From Hypholoma sublateritium FD-334 SS-4 (Eukaryota; Basidiomycota; Agaricomycetes; Agaricales; Strophariaceae): a DNA stretch of 26,353 bases. Below are positions 11,367 through 21,601 of the stretch, piece by piece. The position numbers were made by a program, and so were the translations under genes. Location: assembly GCA_000827495.1 (NCBI GenBank), contig KN817749.1, positions 1-26,353 on the forward strand. The letters run 5' to 3'. The notes under the pieces were generated by a model. The model saw nothing but the letters and a program-made list of their open reading frames with translations, was not told the DNA's origin and ran no database searches. The first letter of the stretch is position 1. Each line of letters begins with the position of its first letter.

Positions 11367-11579
11367 CTGAGCTCTTTCCTGGCCTTGTATATTCTCGTGG
11401 GATTGGCGGTGCGTAAATCATATTCAGATGTTCACATTTATAGAGCCATGTGTTATGTTGGTCTACATGGGTCCATATCAATCGATGTAGTACTTTCGAC
11501 TGACTACCATAGATATATGAGGTGTGCTCCGAAACGACGCACACCGTTGATTAAAAATCTACATTACCGGACGGTCTGA

Positions 11580-12405
11580 ATGGGGCGCAGATCGCAGCTT
11601 CTGGCTGCGGGAGTTTCACCGCAATCTCCTCGTATTTCACAATATCACACATACCACATCTCACCGTTACGTATTCTCATCCGCCTTCGAAGTCCCACGC
11701 ATAGGGCCGGGCTTACACCAGCGTACGGCGCTGAGCCCTGGACGTTTACGCATGGATTCCTCTATTTTAACAATGTTGAGTTATATGCTGCTGTGTGGCT
11801 ACCAGACTGCCGTCTTGCACTGCTCGGAAGGTACCTCCTCGTAAGAGACTCTAAAATTCTGTTGCCTTTTTCGATATAAGGTCAAGAAGCAATCCCATCG
11901 TCCGATGTCCGATAGACATTCTATTGTTTCTGACACCGTGACTCAATTGTAAAAATAGTGTCGTTTTCAATGTTGTGCGGTGCAATTGCCGATGATTAAT
12001 GATTCCTCGAAAACATATGGTGACTATTTCCCGAAAGCCAGTGAAGAATCTATATATACTTTCCCCAAACTTTTATCCTTCTCCCAGTCCTTATCGAAGG
12101 GACGCGTTTCATCCACATGTACGCTATCCCGCCCAGCCATCTGCCAATGGTTGGAAATGAAATAGAAGTAACAATCTCCGGGGAAAGCAGCTCCGTGCGA
12201 TGGAGACAGTGGCCGGGTGCACTTTGTGATATTTCATGATTGCGACGTCTACAATCTGGCATTAATAGCGCAGGCTATCCATCAACTGAAAAGACTGCAC
12301 AGATCCTAGGACAGACATAATATTCATTGCTCCAAGAGACACTCAACGCAGGCGAAAATAAGGAGGACAATAAGGAGCTATCGAAAGAGGAATTAGGCGG
12401 GAACA
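11580..12405. other. No gene recognised
   Basis: This is the 5' side of copy B, where its promoter would be expected, but no TATA box at the distance seen in copies A and D was identified. Short frames only. Confidence 0.4.
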
Positions 12406-13020
12406 GCTCTGGATCGGCGCTCGGCAGGGACTGATGCGCTCTACCTGCACACCTGCATCGCCATCCCCGCCGACACCGAACGGGTAGTTCCAAGTGAACA
12501 TGGTGTAGGCGCCTTAGAAGGACGAGTTGACTATGTCATTGTCCGCTCCTGAGGTGAGAGGCGGCACCTCACGCGTTTAAGAGGCCGAAGTCCTGCGCGA
12601 AGCCAGGGAGAAGTTTGGTGGGGCGAAGGTATTGCTTGCGGCGTTGTTGGATGAGGATGAGGTGAACATGCTGATCACTATCAAATGAAGAGGCAGAAGG
12701 CGTACCGCTGAAAGAGATATCCGAGCCCAGCCCAGCCCCGCCTCGAATTGGGGTTTGTATTTCAAGCACAATGGAAATTTTTGCAGCGAGAGTCCAAGTG
12801 CTGTTGTTTGTGAAGTCGATCAATTTAGCATATGGAACCAATAATATAGCACATAAACATGATATATAACATGAATGCACAACAACATAGGGCGTTAAAT
12901 TCAATGATAAACATGAACGCCAATCTCTCCGCCGTCGGGTCAAAGAGCGACTGCAGCAAATGATGTCAGATGGCGGCGACAGTAGAAGATCAGACAACAG
13001 ACAGTGGTGTACATACACTA

Positions 13021-13465
13021 AATGGGAGAGCTGGCGCAGTTCCAGTGGCGCGATCGCGAGAGGGGGGATGTGATACAGGCAGCAGTTGGGAGCTGAAAAA
13101 TGGCTAGCAACGACGCTGTCAGTCACGAGCGTCAAGTTAATGACAAAATACGAGCAGACGCACCAGCTACATATACACGAGGAAATGGGTTTGTTGATAG
13201 TGTTCCTGTCCTCGACGTGGTCCACTGCGAAATTCTAGCGAAAACTGGAGGTGGGGCTGGAGTAGAGTAATAGTACGAAACCTGTGAGACAACATTAGCC
13301 TGCAGCTCCAAATCGGTAAACGTTAGCCATCTCCCAACAATAGCATAAAAGATCACGCACTATTAGGTTCTCACTGCTCAGGCATGCCTAAGTAGTTGTA
13401 GTATAGATTTGCTATGGGGCGTCCAGACGTCCATAAAAACGACATGAGGGAAGGAAGGAAGGATG
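13021..13465 (+). other. Possible remnant of a convergent plus-strand gene
   Basis: In 13021-13077 against 17762-17818 the two copies align without gaps over 19 codons in one plus-strand frame. Eight codons differ silently and four by replacement, which suggests coding on this strand. Further on, both copies have a GT...AG block (13316-13381 and 18092-18149); joining across it gives a Cys-rich stretch (ETCET, LAC, then ACLSSC). Stops and a 4-nt length difference upstream prevent a full model. No function is recognised. Confidence 0.3.
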
Positions 13466-13466
13466 G
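13443..13466. repeat. GGAA-rich simple repeat, copy C
   Basis: GGGAAGGAAGGAAGGATGGG, about 100 bp past the stop of copy C. The same tract sits at the same relative place beside copy A (about 3756) and copy D (18231-18264), and is longest at D. Confidence 0.75.
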
Positions 13467-13553
13467 GAACGAGAATTCTGGGGGCACGTTGATATCTTGA
13501 AGGAGTGTGAGACAATTATGCCATATCATCTAGAAAGAGATCTTAAATCTTGC

Positions 13554-14683
13554 TTAAATCGTTGTTCGCGGCAAACGAGAGCACACGAGGCGAACATGTG
13601 TTGGCTGGGCGTGCACATTTTTTTGGTGTCGTAGCAAGTCCGTTTTGTAACACGTTGAGTAAGAACAATTTTCACATTGGTGGCGCTCCTGTCGCTCCCG
13701 AGCGGTGTGAAATCGGTTTACGTGTGCTAACGAGCCCTCCTTCAGCTGACATGCTCAATGAAGACAGAGATAGGCTGAAAATTAGACGAACTTTTTAATC
13801 TGTACTTTGTGGTGAATGCTTTCGGACAGGGTTCGTGCGTACAGGAAAAGGAGGGTTTCTTGTCGAGTGGTACCGATGTTCGATGTGCCACAAGTGTGTT
13901 CGGCTCGTTATCTGTGGTGTCTGGGCTCTCTGTAGATGCACCGGACCAGGGGTGCGCATCGCGTTCGTCACCCGTGTAATTCTGTGATAAATTGTTGCAT
14001 TAGTATAAAATGCAGCCAGGAAAAGCTTGAGGTACGTACGGTTCCACCCTCTACCGCAGCCGCCGTGAATGTCTGACTGAAGGTGTTGACTTCGTATGAG
14101 CTACTCTGGATTTGAGAAGTTCGTCAGCAGAAACTCCGGCCCAATGGCGCGTGGCGTACCATTCCCGCAGAGATATCACCAAAACTTGCATACGGATATG
14201 GTGCACCACTGGTGATATATGCGTCTTGCGTAGGCGTGCTCTGAAGCAGAGTATGTCAGTACCATCTGTGGAGAGGACTTTCGCAGTGCGCACCTGATAT
14301 AGCGCGTCGAACCCATAGTGTTGGCCGTCTGCAAGCAGGGTGGAATTATGCGGGTCCAAGCTGTCCTAAACAACATGTCCATAAGCAATGACAGTACACC
14401 GAAAAAATATTACGTACGAAATTCCCGTCGACATCGATGGCGCTGGTATACGGATATTGCTCCCTGTCTACACTGATCACCGCTGCCTTTTTTGCAGACA
14501 GGCATGCAAGCAGAGAATATCAGCACCACCAATAGGGAAGCTGCCAGCAATGCGCACCGTGACAGGTGCAGCTGGGACGTGATACTGCTCGCCTGAAAGG
14601 TGCAGCGAGCGGTCATGGTGGACATAGCAAGCCGACGCTACATGTAATAGCGAATCCGAAAGTACGGCAAGGTCATGTCCCAT
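13554..14683 (-). CDS. Tandem C2H2 zinc-finger protein, copy C (264 aa model)
   Basis: Exons: 14683-14558, 14504-14418, 14365-14294, 14240-14160, 14105-14040, 13981-13792, 13726-13554. Introns are 53, 52, 53, 54, 58 and 65 nt. All junctions are phase 0 except the last (phase 1). The frame is open from ATG to TAA. Finger 1 is C191-x4-C196-x12-H209-x4-H214; finger 2 is C225-x2-C228-x12-H241-x4-H246, with 18 residues after it. The fault is at the first intron, where the acceptor position reads CTTGCATG in place of the CTTCAG seen in copies A and D, so no AG is present at 14505. Because the exons are phase 0 at both ends, skipping exon 2 would still give an in-frame 235-residue product. The N-terminal half has no known domain. 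Probably nuclear and DNA-binding (inferred). Whether it is expressed is unknown. Confidence 0.68.
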
Positions 14684-14765
14684 TATCGTCGAGCGTCAGA
14701 TAGCCACCACTACAGAGGGGGGGATAGAAGTAGTAAGGAGTAATGCATGGGTAGTCGAGGCTTTG

Positions 14766-14773
14766 GATTTTAA
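14766..14773 (-). promoter_or_regulatory. Degenerate TATA-like site of copy C
   Basis: TTAAAATC on the minus strand, 83 bp before the ATG at 14683. This is the position of the perfect TATAAAAG in copies A and D. Weak match; may not function. Confidence 0.25.
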
Positions 14774-14789
14774 CCAATTTCCTCAGTCA

Positions 14790-17093
14790 CACTGAAAACA
14801 CAGCAATTGTTGGCCGCAAAACTCGAAAACTCAAATTAATTTGACAATTGTATGATTTGTATCAGAAATCAAATGCCGTATGGAGTATGCAGCTTCGCTG
14901 GCTGTAGGCCTTCAGGCCTTCAGAGGCGAGTAGGGCGATATTTTCTGATCTTAGGCCATCATGACAAGCGAACGCAAAGTGGATGCCATTACAATACTAG
15001 TTTTGTGCAACGATTGTATGGTACCGGGTTTTATCATGAATAGCTTTATAAGATATCACTGCTGGTTCAGGTTTGTGCACATATTGCTGTCCGTACTATA
15101 CTCAATGCTCTTGGCCTCACGACAGCTTCTGGTTTTTCCAGATTCTGTGTTCAAATCTTAGATACATTACAGATTTGAACGAGAAATACTCGCCGTAACG
15201 TAGGATCTTTTTTGACGGGATCAAATCTTTAAAGCCGACCGCCTCGTGTTCTATCATCAGCGCTTAATGGTTCGTGATGTCGACGCAATCTAATATAGAG
15301 ACGCAACAGCACCGATAATGTGGGGCCTTGTGTTTTATTTATAACTCATCCTTTTATTAGCTTTTTAAAAAATTCGCCGGCTCATTGAGGTTGAATATAC
15401 GAGGCTACGGCCGATGAAACTAATGACATCCCCATTGCACGCCGAATCAAAGTGGGATAACTGCATTAGACATTCAACAGCGTATTTTCTATCCAGGTCA
15501 ACTCGTTGCTGGAGATCAGGGCCATTCCTTATGCTCGTGATCAATCTTCTGTGTTGAAATTGGTCAGTAGTCGCAGCCCGACGCGGCGGCGCCTATCATT
15601 ATATTTTCCAGAGTGGATATCCTTTGGGGACGCACGTATCTCGTGACGTATATCACTATTAACCGATGATCACACGCCCAGGCGGACGTGGGCGGGAGTG
15701 GCGGAGCACCGCGCGGTGCACCCCACAGCCCAGGAGATGGGAAAAGAGCGCAAGGCGCGACTGCGCGGTAAGCAACATTCGCTGCGCTAGTGGCGCGTCC
15801 GGCAGGGCGCCCGGCGTGCACACGGCCGCGCGATCAGCGGTCGGACGACGTGTCTGTGTAATGTCTGTGCTGCTGGGCAGTGCAGCCTGACTCGGACCTC
15901 AACATGGCAACGCGCCGTGCACCGCCGACGGGCGGCGCAGCGCGCGCACGCGGTCGTTGGACAATGAGGTAACGACGCGCCAGCACGGTGGCGGCGGGCC
16001 ACGGCGCGAGTACGGCGAATGTGAGGTGGACAGCATGTGGATGCGCCCAGGCGAGGGACTGATCGACTGAATGTTGCGCCGACGCATATGGTGGGTGGCA
16101 ATCCTCCTGCCCCTATCTGTTCAGCCGCCAGCGGCGGGGTCTGCTAAATTATTGTCTCCGTTCTCGGCCACTGCTCGCGATGCGCATAATTACAATGTGG
16201 GGCGTAAAGTAATAGAAGTTTCATGCAGCAGCGCCGAGATCAACAATCAGGTAAGTAAGCTTCCGGCCCAGGAAATGTACTGTATTACCACCCGCTATTT
16301 TTAGCGCGCGGAGCGCCGTGGGCGGGATACTGTTGGCGGCCGTAAAAAAGTACAGTGGAATTTTCTCGTTTGGCTTTAATCCTATCTTGTGAGTTCCTCC
16401 TTTCAATCCTATAATATCAGATTGGTATAGTGTGGAAGAAAAAAGAAATCCACGTCGCCGTTTTACGGGACAGTGTTCCACTAGCAATGTGTACGCTCCG
16501 CACTATGCGTTGCGACGCGCGGGATAGGCATTATCTTGGGGCGCGTTGTGCACTATTTTCCACCGCACGCTTTGGTACAGTATAACTTATAGTAGAAGTA
16601 GGCACACATGGCGACCGACGCGTGTCAGCGCGTGCGTGCGTAGCGAAGTATAATTAATACGACGTGTGGCGAAGCGCGCCGCTTTGGAGAGGGTGGGGGA
16701 ATTCCGCGCATACCGGGACCCGGGGAATACTTGCAGACAATGACCGGGCGTGTAGCGAGGACTGCGCGCGTGGTGCCCGTGCAGCTATACATGTGGCGCG
16801 ATGTAAGCTGCCGGCCGCGCGGGCGGAGGGCGGCGCTGGTCCTGGCTCATGGGATAAGATATCGGCGCGCAGCATGCGAAGGGGGGCGGTTGCGGCGTCC
16901 GTGAACGAGAGCCACGCCCGCAGGCGCGTCTGCGATGGCCTTGTGAGTACGTGCTCTGAAACCTCTCTCGGGCCGGCGGCATCGGCGACATTGGGCGACA
17001 CAGGCCCCAGGCATTGCCCAGGTGGCACCCCCATGCTCGACGCCGCCGCCGACGACGCCACGAAGAGCCACTGGACGGGAGATCCGGCACGAA
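14790..17093. other. Gene-free stretch with a GC-rich block
   Basis: About 14790-15650 is AT-rich with no supported feature. About 15660-16060 and 16600-17090 are visibly GC-rich and give long frames in several phases at once (for example plus 16664-17176, 170 codons; minus 17425-16847, 192 codons). Overlapping frames on both strands are expected from GC bias, and none has a recognisable motif. The last part merges into the duplicated flank of copy D. Confidence 0.45.
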
Positions 17094-17362
17094 CAGCTCA
17101 AGCTCGACATCCGGCAGCGGGCTGTGATCGCGCTCGCCCTGCACGCCCGCACTCCCAGCCTCCCCGCCGACGCTGAACGGGGAGAGAAGGCGTGGTTGAA
17201 CACGTCGTCCGCGTCCTCGAGCGCAAATGACTCCAGCTCAACGACCGGCAGGCGGGTCATCGGGCTCCTCCTGCACACCTGCACCGCCCTCCACGCCAAC
17301 GGCAAAAGGGGTTCTACCCCAAACATTCCAACGAATTGAACACGTCGTTGTCCGCCGCCACG
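17094..17362. repeat. Diverged ~140-bp tandem duplication
   Basis: Two imperfect direct repeats start at CAGCTCA (17094 and 17234). Each runs through GCAC(A/G)CC, an AACGG/AACGGC motif and GAACACGTCGT...TCCGC. The matching region beside copy C (about 12410-12545) has only one unit, so the doubling happened after the two flanks separated. Confidence 0.6.
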
Positions 17363-18320
17363 CATGCATAGGAACGGCAGCTCGCTGATCGGGGGTGGCC
17401 AAGGACTATTCCCAAAGCCTGACAAAGCCAGAGGAGAAAGTCGGCTGTGTGAAAGTGCTGTTGCTGTTCATATCGTTGTTGCACGAGGACGAGGCAGATG
17501 GGCCGAAGGCGAACGAGTGGCGCAGAAAAGCCGTGGACAGGGATAAATAACCACGAAAGCACCATAATATTGAATAATATGCAAGCATGATAAATAACAC
17601 AAAAGTGCGGAAACATGGGGTAATATTAAATCTAAACACACACCATCGACTCCGCTATTGAAGGCCCAACACAAGGGCAACAGTCAAAGAGCGATTCTAT
17701 AAAACGGTGATGGCGACAGTAGAAGATCAGATAACAGATAGTGGTATCTGTACGTACAACAATCGGTCGAGCTGGCGCGGTCCCAGCGACGCAATCTCGA
17801 GAAGGAGGGTGTGATACAGATAGCAACACCACTAGCAATGAAACTGTCGGCCACAAGCATCAATCTAACGACGAGATGGGAGAAGACGCACCGGTTGCAC
17901 AGAAGGGCGTGTACATACACGAAGCGACTACACGAGAAACAGATATGGGTGATGACCTTCCATGCTGCAGGGCTGTTGGTGTTGTGCGCGGCGGGGGTCA
18001 CTGCGCGAGTCTAATGGGAACTGGGGCTAGGGATGGAGTGGAGAAGTCGTATGAAACCTGTGAGACGAGATTAGCCTGCAACTCCCAACCGGTAAACATT
18101 AGCGTTATCCCATCGATAACGAGTAGCAGATCACCCACTATGTTCTCAGGCATGCCTAAGTAGTTGTGGTATAGGTTTTCGGATGGGCGTCCAGACGTCC
18201 ATTGACTACAGAATCGAACATGATATGAAGCAAGGAAGGAAGGATGGGAAGGAAGGAAGGACGAGAACGTGAATCTTGGGGCACGTTTTATATCTTGAAG
18301 GAGCGTGGGTGTGGGCAATA
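17363..18320. repeat. Segmental-duplication flank, copy D side
   Basis: Sister of 12570-13520, lying just downstream of copy D. Blocks of about 70-90% identity are separated by indels. A 140-codon plus-strand frame (17741-18163) covers the part with the silent-difference signal but is not conserved in full. The minus-strand frame 18001-17684 matches part of the 218-codon frame in the sister copy, so coding strand is unresolved. Confidence 0.65.
18227..18265. repeat. GGAA-rich simple repeat, copy D
   Basis: Runs of AAGGAAGGAAGGATGGG then AAGGAAGGAAGGACG, just past the stop of copy D. Equivalent to shorter tracts beside copies A and C. Confidence 0.75.
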
Positions 18321-18352
18321 TGTCATGACATCTAGAAGGTGATCTGATTTAA

Positions 18353-19447
18353 TCATTGGTTAATGTTTGCGGCGTGTACATTCTTTCTGTGTCGTGGCAA
18401 GTCTGTTCTGTAAAACGTGGTGTACGAGCAATGTTCACACTGATGGCACTTCTGCTGTCCCGCAGCGGTGTGAAATCGGTTGACGTGGGCTAAAAAATTC
18501 TCCTTCAGTTGACATGCTCAATTAATATAGAGATCTCAAATTAGACGAACTGTTTAATCTGTATCTTGTAGTGAAAGTGCGCTGACAAGAAACAGATGTG
18601 CAGAAAAATAATTTTTTGGGGGGTGTTACAGATCGTTGGCGAGCCGCACGGGCATTTGGCTGGTTATTCATGGCGTTTGGGATCGCTGTAAATGTATAGG
18701 GCCAGGAGTATGCATCATATCTGTATTTCGTGTCATTCTGTAAAAAGTAGCGTCAACGTAAAATTCAGCCATGGCGAAAGGTACTCACGGTTTGTTCCAT
18801 ATTGCTACTCCCCACCCAAGTCGTTGTGGATATCTGACCGAAGGTATCAACTTGGTACGAGTGGCTCTAAATTTGAGACGTCCGTCATCAAAAACTCCTT
18901 GTGATTGGTGCGTCGCGTACCATTTCTGGAAAAACATAACAAAAACTCGCATGTGGATATGGTGTACTGCCAGTGATACCTCCCTCTTGCCTGGATGGGC
19001 TCTGAAGCGAAGGATATCAGTACCACCCGTAGGTATGACATATGCGGTACACACCAAATATACCCCGTTACTCAACGGGTCAAGTGGGGCGTCTAAGAAC
19101 ATAGTGGAATCATGCTGGAACAACAAGAGGCCCTGAACAACGTGGCCGTGAGCAACGATGGCGCGTCGAGAGAATACTGCATACGTTTGTCCCGCTGACT
19201 TCATCATGACTCGCATACGGATATCGCGTACTGCCAATCACTGCTGCCTCTTGTGTAGACAGGCCCTGAAGCAAACAATTTCAGTACCAGCTGCGGACAA
19301 GGTTCCAGCAATGCGCACAGTAAAAGTTGTAGCCGCGGCTTCATGTTGATCGCCTGGAGGATCCGGAAAAATTTCGTCATCATGATGCATGTCGCAGAGT
19401 GGACCCGCAGGTAATGTCCAGTTCGAACGCCCGAGAACAGGATCCAT
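18353..19447 (-). CDS. Tandem C2H2 zinc-finger protein, copy D (256 aa, 6 introns)
   Basis: Exons: 19447-19319, 19265-19185, 19132-19055, 19001-18921, 18866-18789, 18737-18551, 18489-18353. Introns are 53, 52, 53, 54, 51 and 61 nt, all GT-AG with CTGA/CTCA-type branch sites. Junctions are phase 0 except the last (phase 1). Coding length is 771 nt including TGA, with no internal stop. Residues 1-149 match no domain I know. Exons 2 and 4 are repeats of each other (27 residues each, sharing QE, GST, YP and AS positions). Finger 1 is C195-x4-C200-x12-H213-x4-H218, split by the last intron before H213; finger 2 is C229-x2-C232-x12-H245-x4-H250; six residues follow. This is the most complete copy. 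A TATA box lies 73 bp upstream. A DNA-binding nuclear role is inferred from the fingers alone. Confidence 0.82.
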
Positions 19448-19519
19448 TCTTGTCGGGCGTCAACCGGAGAACTTGAAGCTGGGTGCAGAAGTGCTAGTAG
19501 TATTCTGCAAAGTCAGTCC

Positions 19520-19527
19520 CTTTTATA
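19520..19527 (-). promoter_or_regulatory. TATA box of zinc-finger copy D
   Basis: TATAAAAG on the minus strand, 73 bp before the ATG at 19447, matching copy A in sequence and nearly in spacing. Confidence 0.55.
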
Positions 19528-19578
19528 CATACAACAGAACTACACATTACAGCGTCTCGGAACACCTCCGGTGACGCG

Positions 19579-20430
19579 GTGACGCTCTGTGGAAGTCGCT
19601 TGTTGATCTGTCTTAGATCGTTCAGTTGTCAAAACTTCGGCTCGCCAACGGCAAGCCAACGGCTCGCTATTAGTATCATACTATCATCAAGACTACTTAT
19701 CATTGTACAGAATAAATGGGAACTGTTGGGTTGCTGTTGGGGCCAAGGGAACTGTTTGCTCTTTGTTTGCTCTCTGTATTTCGGAGAGTTTGTGGAGTCA
19801 CGTGTTTTTCCCAGAGTCATGCTCCCGCACCGCCCGGCGGCCCCGGCCACTGGCGCCTGCCACGCCGCCACGCCCGCCACTTCCACTGTCCACGAATGCT
19901 GTCAACCGTTGACCACGTCGGCGGGCACCATCCAACCGATTCAACGCTGCTCTGCCGTTTCTTCATTGATCATGCTTCCACTTGCAGAAGAAGATCAGCA
20001 AGATTACCAAAAGATTACATGCAATGCCCAGGTCGGAACAGTGGGAAATACTTCTGCAGGGTGCGTCAGACTAGTTGTTCTGAGTCTTGCGTATCCTGAT
20101 AAGCTATTAGTGCGACAAATGCGGTTTTTTTGTGTGGGTTCGCCAGAGCAAAGTGTTCGGAAACTAACTTGGGCCCCCAAGTTCGCCCATAGCACCCAGT
20201 ACTTTGCCAGCTTTGACGCCCACAATCCCTACACTTGTATTTGGCCAAGCAAGAAGTCCCTTGGGCCCCTTGTGTATCCTCTGGCTCATGGGCTCTTCAT
20301 TTCTGACTCAATCTCAGCCCGCTTTCACTCAATCTGTGGCAACTTCGATTTTATATTTGGTGCCAACGTTTATATGTGTAGAGCATGGCAGCCAAGTGTT
20401 GAATATTTAAATTACAAACTAATATTCTGA
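19579..20430 (+). other. Unexplained 283-codon open frame
   Basis: A plus-strand frame runs 852 nt from ATG (19579) to TGA without interruption, unusually long for this AT/GC-balanced area. The predicted product is Cys- and Ser-rich with no motif I recognise, and the frame starts close to the promoter of copy D. On the opposite strand near 20248-20066 a short frame opens with a CRDCGRQSW-like Cys-rich stretch that looks somewhat protein-like, so the real coding strand, if any, is unclear. It could also be decayed transposon sequence. Confidence 0.22.
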
Positions 20431-21601
20431 ATATATGTGTACGATGTAATTTGTTTGAGCGACACCAACGTGAATCTTCTAGATGGCGTAGTGGGCCCTG
20501 CCGCAAAGCGGCCTTGCGAAGCATTATTGCCAAGGACGTGCCAAATACTTTCGGCATGATGGCCGAGTGATCTGGGTATTTCAGGACCTCGAACACCTTT
20601 ATTTATGACCAATTAGTCGGCTTTCCTTTAGTTTTCCTTGGAGATTCCAGTGGCTTGGACATTTTATTGAATAAGTACATTGGTACCAGTGTGTTTTAAG
20701 TGTACGAGCCTCATGAAGCCTATTCAGTGACATGGAAATTCAAGCACTTCGTAGAAATGAAGTAACTTCAAGTGAAACTTATTATTTAAACCTCGCGGCA
20801 TGGCCGTGTGAACTCAGTGATTTTCAATGGAATTTCAAGTTCGCATATTGAATGCCCTTGGAATGCCCTGCGCATGTCCGTGCGCGCGCGGGTCGAGGTG
20901 TTGAGTGTGCAGGTCGAGGTGCTGAGTATCGAGGTGACATCGAGGTGTTGAGTGTGAACGTTTGAACATCAAGGTGGTGCCCATCCATACTTTGCACATC
21001 ACCGTACATCTCCCCTCCCCGCCCCCAGGAACATACCCCCCCCTTCCAGACTCCCATGGTGGCTGTGCCCCTTACGCCCCCCCCTCGTACGCGCCCGCCT
21101 CGGGGACGACCGTCGGCGGCACAAACGCGCAGTAGAACGATGGAGCGTGTGGCCATGCTGTAGAGGCGCTGTGAGATGCGTGTGCGCTGGCGGGTGCGAT
21201 TTCGAAGCTGTATGTACTATCGCGTAGCCCGGTGGCCATTCAATGTGTCACTTGAGTGAACGTTATATGAATAGCACTTAGGGACGCACACCCGGGCCCT
21301 CCATTGCAGCCGATAATATTTGATAATTTTAATGTGCCCCTTAAGTAAATGGTTCTATACACGGTCGACCTCATGCCTCGCTGATTATTATTATTTGTAT
21401 ACAAACCCGTCTCCGCCCCGGGTGCGCTTATCGGCTGTGAAAGCGTAGTAGCGCCTGCCCATTGTCTCACAGAGCCCTCTGCGCGGCGCCACAAAGGACG
21501 ACGCATGATACGTCCACACTGCACAGGGCACGGCAATCAGTCAGCGAAATCACATCGTGCACCTGATATACCGCAGATTAAAGTCCGTATCCAGGAGACC
21601 T
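20431..21601. other. No gene recognised
   Basis: Short frames only. A C-rich stretch lies at 21014-21090, and a short minisatellite at 20891-20960 is listed separately. Confidence 0.45.
20891..20960. repeat. Short minisatellite, (G)TCGAGGTGYTGAGTRT
   Basis: Three near-full copies and one shortened copy of TCGAGGTGTTGAGTGT in direct order (starting about 20893, 20914, 20929 shortened, 20940). Confidence 0.7.

Larger units (their letters stand above)
12406..13520. repeat. Segmental-duplication flank, copy C side
   Basis: Collinear with about 17094-18320. Shared landmarks include GGCGACAGTAGAAGATCAGA (12973; 17711), GAGGGGGGATGTGATACAGG or its variant, ACCTGTGAGAC (13280; 18057), a GTAAAC...CTCAG intron-like block (13316-13381; 18092-18149), CTCAGGCATGCCTAAGTAGT and GGCGTCCAGACGTCCAT, then a GGAA-rich tract. 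It lies directly downstream of copy C. A 218-codon minus-strand frame (13225-12569) runs through it but is not kept open in the sister copy. Part of the block shows a plus-strand coding signature (see 13021-13077). Confidence 0.7.

Noticed and set aside
12569..13225. 218-codon minus-strand frame as a gene
   Set aside because: The longest frame in the array flank, but the duplicated copy at 17684-18001 keeps only part of it and shifts phase; silent differences favour the opposite strand in the best-conserved block. Reported only within the flank entry.
16664..17176. 170-codon plus-strand frame and the overlapping 192-codon minus-strand frame
   Set aside because: Both lie in GC-rich sequence where stops are rare in all phases; they overlap each other and show no recognisable motif.
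18785..19237. 150-codon minus-strand frame read as one exon
   Set aside because: It reads through three introns of copy D. The correct spliced frame leaves and re-enters this phase, and the shared splice sites in copies B and C show that these segments are intronic.
20891..20960. CRISPR-like spaced repeat
   Set aside because: The units are adjacent and degenerate, without constant-length unique spacers, and the genome is fungal.
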